The translations under genes were made by a program, and so were the position numbers. Below, in pieces: positions 63,499 to 64,000 of a stretch of DNA of 64,000 nucleotides. The DNA comes from Roseobacter fucihabitans (lineage in GTDB: Bacteria; Pseudomonadota; Alphaproteobacteria; Rhodobacterales; Rhodobacteraceae). The notes under the pieces are model-generated. The model did not search any database. It was not told the origin of the DNA and saw only the letters and a list, made by a program, of their open reading frames with translations. Positions within the stretch are counted from its first letter, which is position 1. Each line of letters opens with the position of its first letter. The DNA is taken from positions 1,580,501 to 1,644,500 of the forward strand of contig NZ_CP143423.1 of NCBI RefSeq assembly GCF_014337925.2, read 5' to 3'.

Positions 63499-64000
63499 AT
63501 GGTGAGTAAGGAGCACAAGCTGAGTGTACGCCGTCAATGCAAGCTGCTGACGCTGACCCGATCCCACTTGTACTATGAACCGAAGGGGGAGAGCGCTGAG
63601 AACCTACGGTTCATGGAAATCATTCACTGCCCGGCAGGGTTATGCGAAGCATGATCCCGAGAGGGGATAAGCAATTCCTCGAAACGCCATGGTAGGGGTC
63701 ACGTCAAATGGCGCGGTGCATGCAACGCAACAACCACAAATGCGGTCGCCATTGCGTGCGCCCTCTCATGCGGCTCATGCGTTTGGTCCCGATCTATCAG
63801 GAACCCAACACGAGCAAGAAACATCCCCAGCATAAGATCTGGCCGTATTTGCTTAGGAAAGCCGTGATCGACCGCCCGAACCAGGTATGGTGTGCTGACA
63901 TTACCTACATCCCGATGCGGCGTGGCTTTCTGTATCTGGTGGCAATCATGGATTGGTACAGTCGCAAAGCCCTTGCTTGGCGGTTGTCCAACAGCATGGA
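63499..64000 (+). pseudogene. IS3-family OrfB (DDE integrase), broken and truncated by the window end
   Basis: Starts MVSKEHKLSVRRQCKLLTLT; RSHLYYEPKGESAENLRFMEI follows and is cut by a palindromic repeat at 63625. KQFLETPW then meets an in-frame TAG at 63693 where TAC (Tyr) is expected, and the frame resumes GSRQMARCMQRNNHKCGRH. The first catalytic Asp is in NQVWCADITYIPMRRG, and VAIMDWYSRKALAW follows to the window end. Typical IS3 order and spacing. Confidence 0.85.
63625..63665 (+). repeat. 41-bp palindromic repeat, copy F
   Basis: Arms CACTGCCCGGCAGGG and CCCGAGAGGG surround the hairpin ATGC-GAA-GCAT. Removing exactly 41 bases rejoins ATCATT and GATAAG, restoring the OrfB reading FMEIIDKQFLE. 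The cleanest example of precise insertion in the window. Confidence 0.85.

Larger units (their letters stand above)
63041..64000 (+). mobile_element. Decayed IS3-family insertion sequence, left part
   Basis: The left end is probably TGTCGCAAGATTTCGGACCA at 63041, followed by a short leader and the two overlapping transposase frames typical of IS3. Both frames are broken and contain three copies of the 41-bp palindromic repeat. The element runs past the window end, so its right end and any target duplication cannot be seen. Confidence 0.75.

Overview
The window looks like a chromosomal segment of a marine Rhodobacterales (Roseobacter-group) alphaproteobacterium. This is an inference from gene content: ectoine-degradation enzymes, a PcaQ/PobA aromatic module, a myo-inositol catabolic island with its own ABC importer, a giant type I secreted adhesin, and G+C-rich coding sequence. 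I see no rRNA, tRNA, CRISPR array or phage module.

Layout. 0-1.4 kb: two-subunit 3-oxoacid CoA-transferase. 1.5-5.1 kb: minus-strand operon doeA-doeB-aminotransferase for ectoine breakdown. 5.4-7.6 kb: PcaQ-type LysR regulator divergent from pobA. 7.6-8.7 kb: a dead IS630-family transposase. 8.9-13.7 kb: LacI regulator divergent from a sugar ABC importer (ATPase, permease, binding protein), with two GTTAC-type operator dyads between them. 14.6-18.9 kb: a chemoreceptor and a DUF2235 alpha/beta hydrolase. 19.1-32.1 kb: inositol island. iolD-C-B-aldolase-iolG run leftward; two further Gfo/Idh/MocA enzymes flank an iolE-like gene rightward; then a LacI regulator and an ABC importer. The same TTGCAACCGGTTGCAA palindrome sits in both divergent promoter regions. 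32.4-34.5 kb: lipoprotein, small unknown proteins and a peptidoglycan-binding/CHAP protein. 35.2-51.1 kb: a 3637-codon RTX adhesin and, convergent to it, its TolC, ABC and HlyD-type secretion genes. 51.3-52.8 kb: OmpA-like and outer-membrane barrel proteins. 53.0-56.0 kb: an operon of Asp/Glu-racemase-like, M24 and PLP dehydratase-like genes, recalling part of the eut ectoine cluster. 56.1-57.9 kb: a decayed sugar isomerase and pfkB kinase. 58.2-62.7 kb: aldo/keto reductase, then a BtpA/SgcQ - M42 - FGGY kinase operon. 63.0-64.0 kb: a decayed IS3-family element running off the window.

Most notable observation: both dead insertion sequences, which belong to unrelated families, are broken by copies of one roughly 41-bp palindromic repeat, three in each. 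The copies keep the same outer arms (about CACTGCCCGGCAGG and CCCGAGAGG), while the central hairpin changes sequence but keeps its pairing. Where the ancestral coding sequence can be inferred, removing the repeat restores the transposase reading. I found no copy elsewhere in the window by eye. This looks like a small mobile palindromic element.
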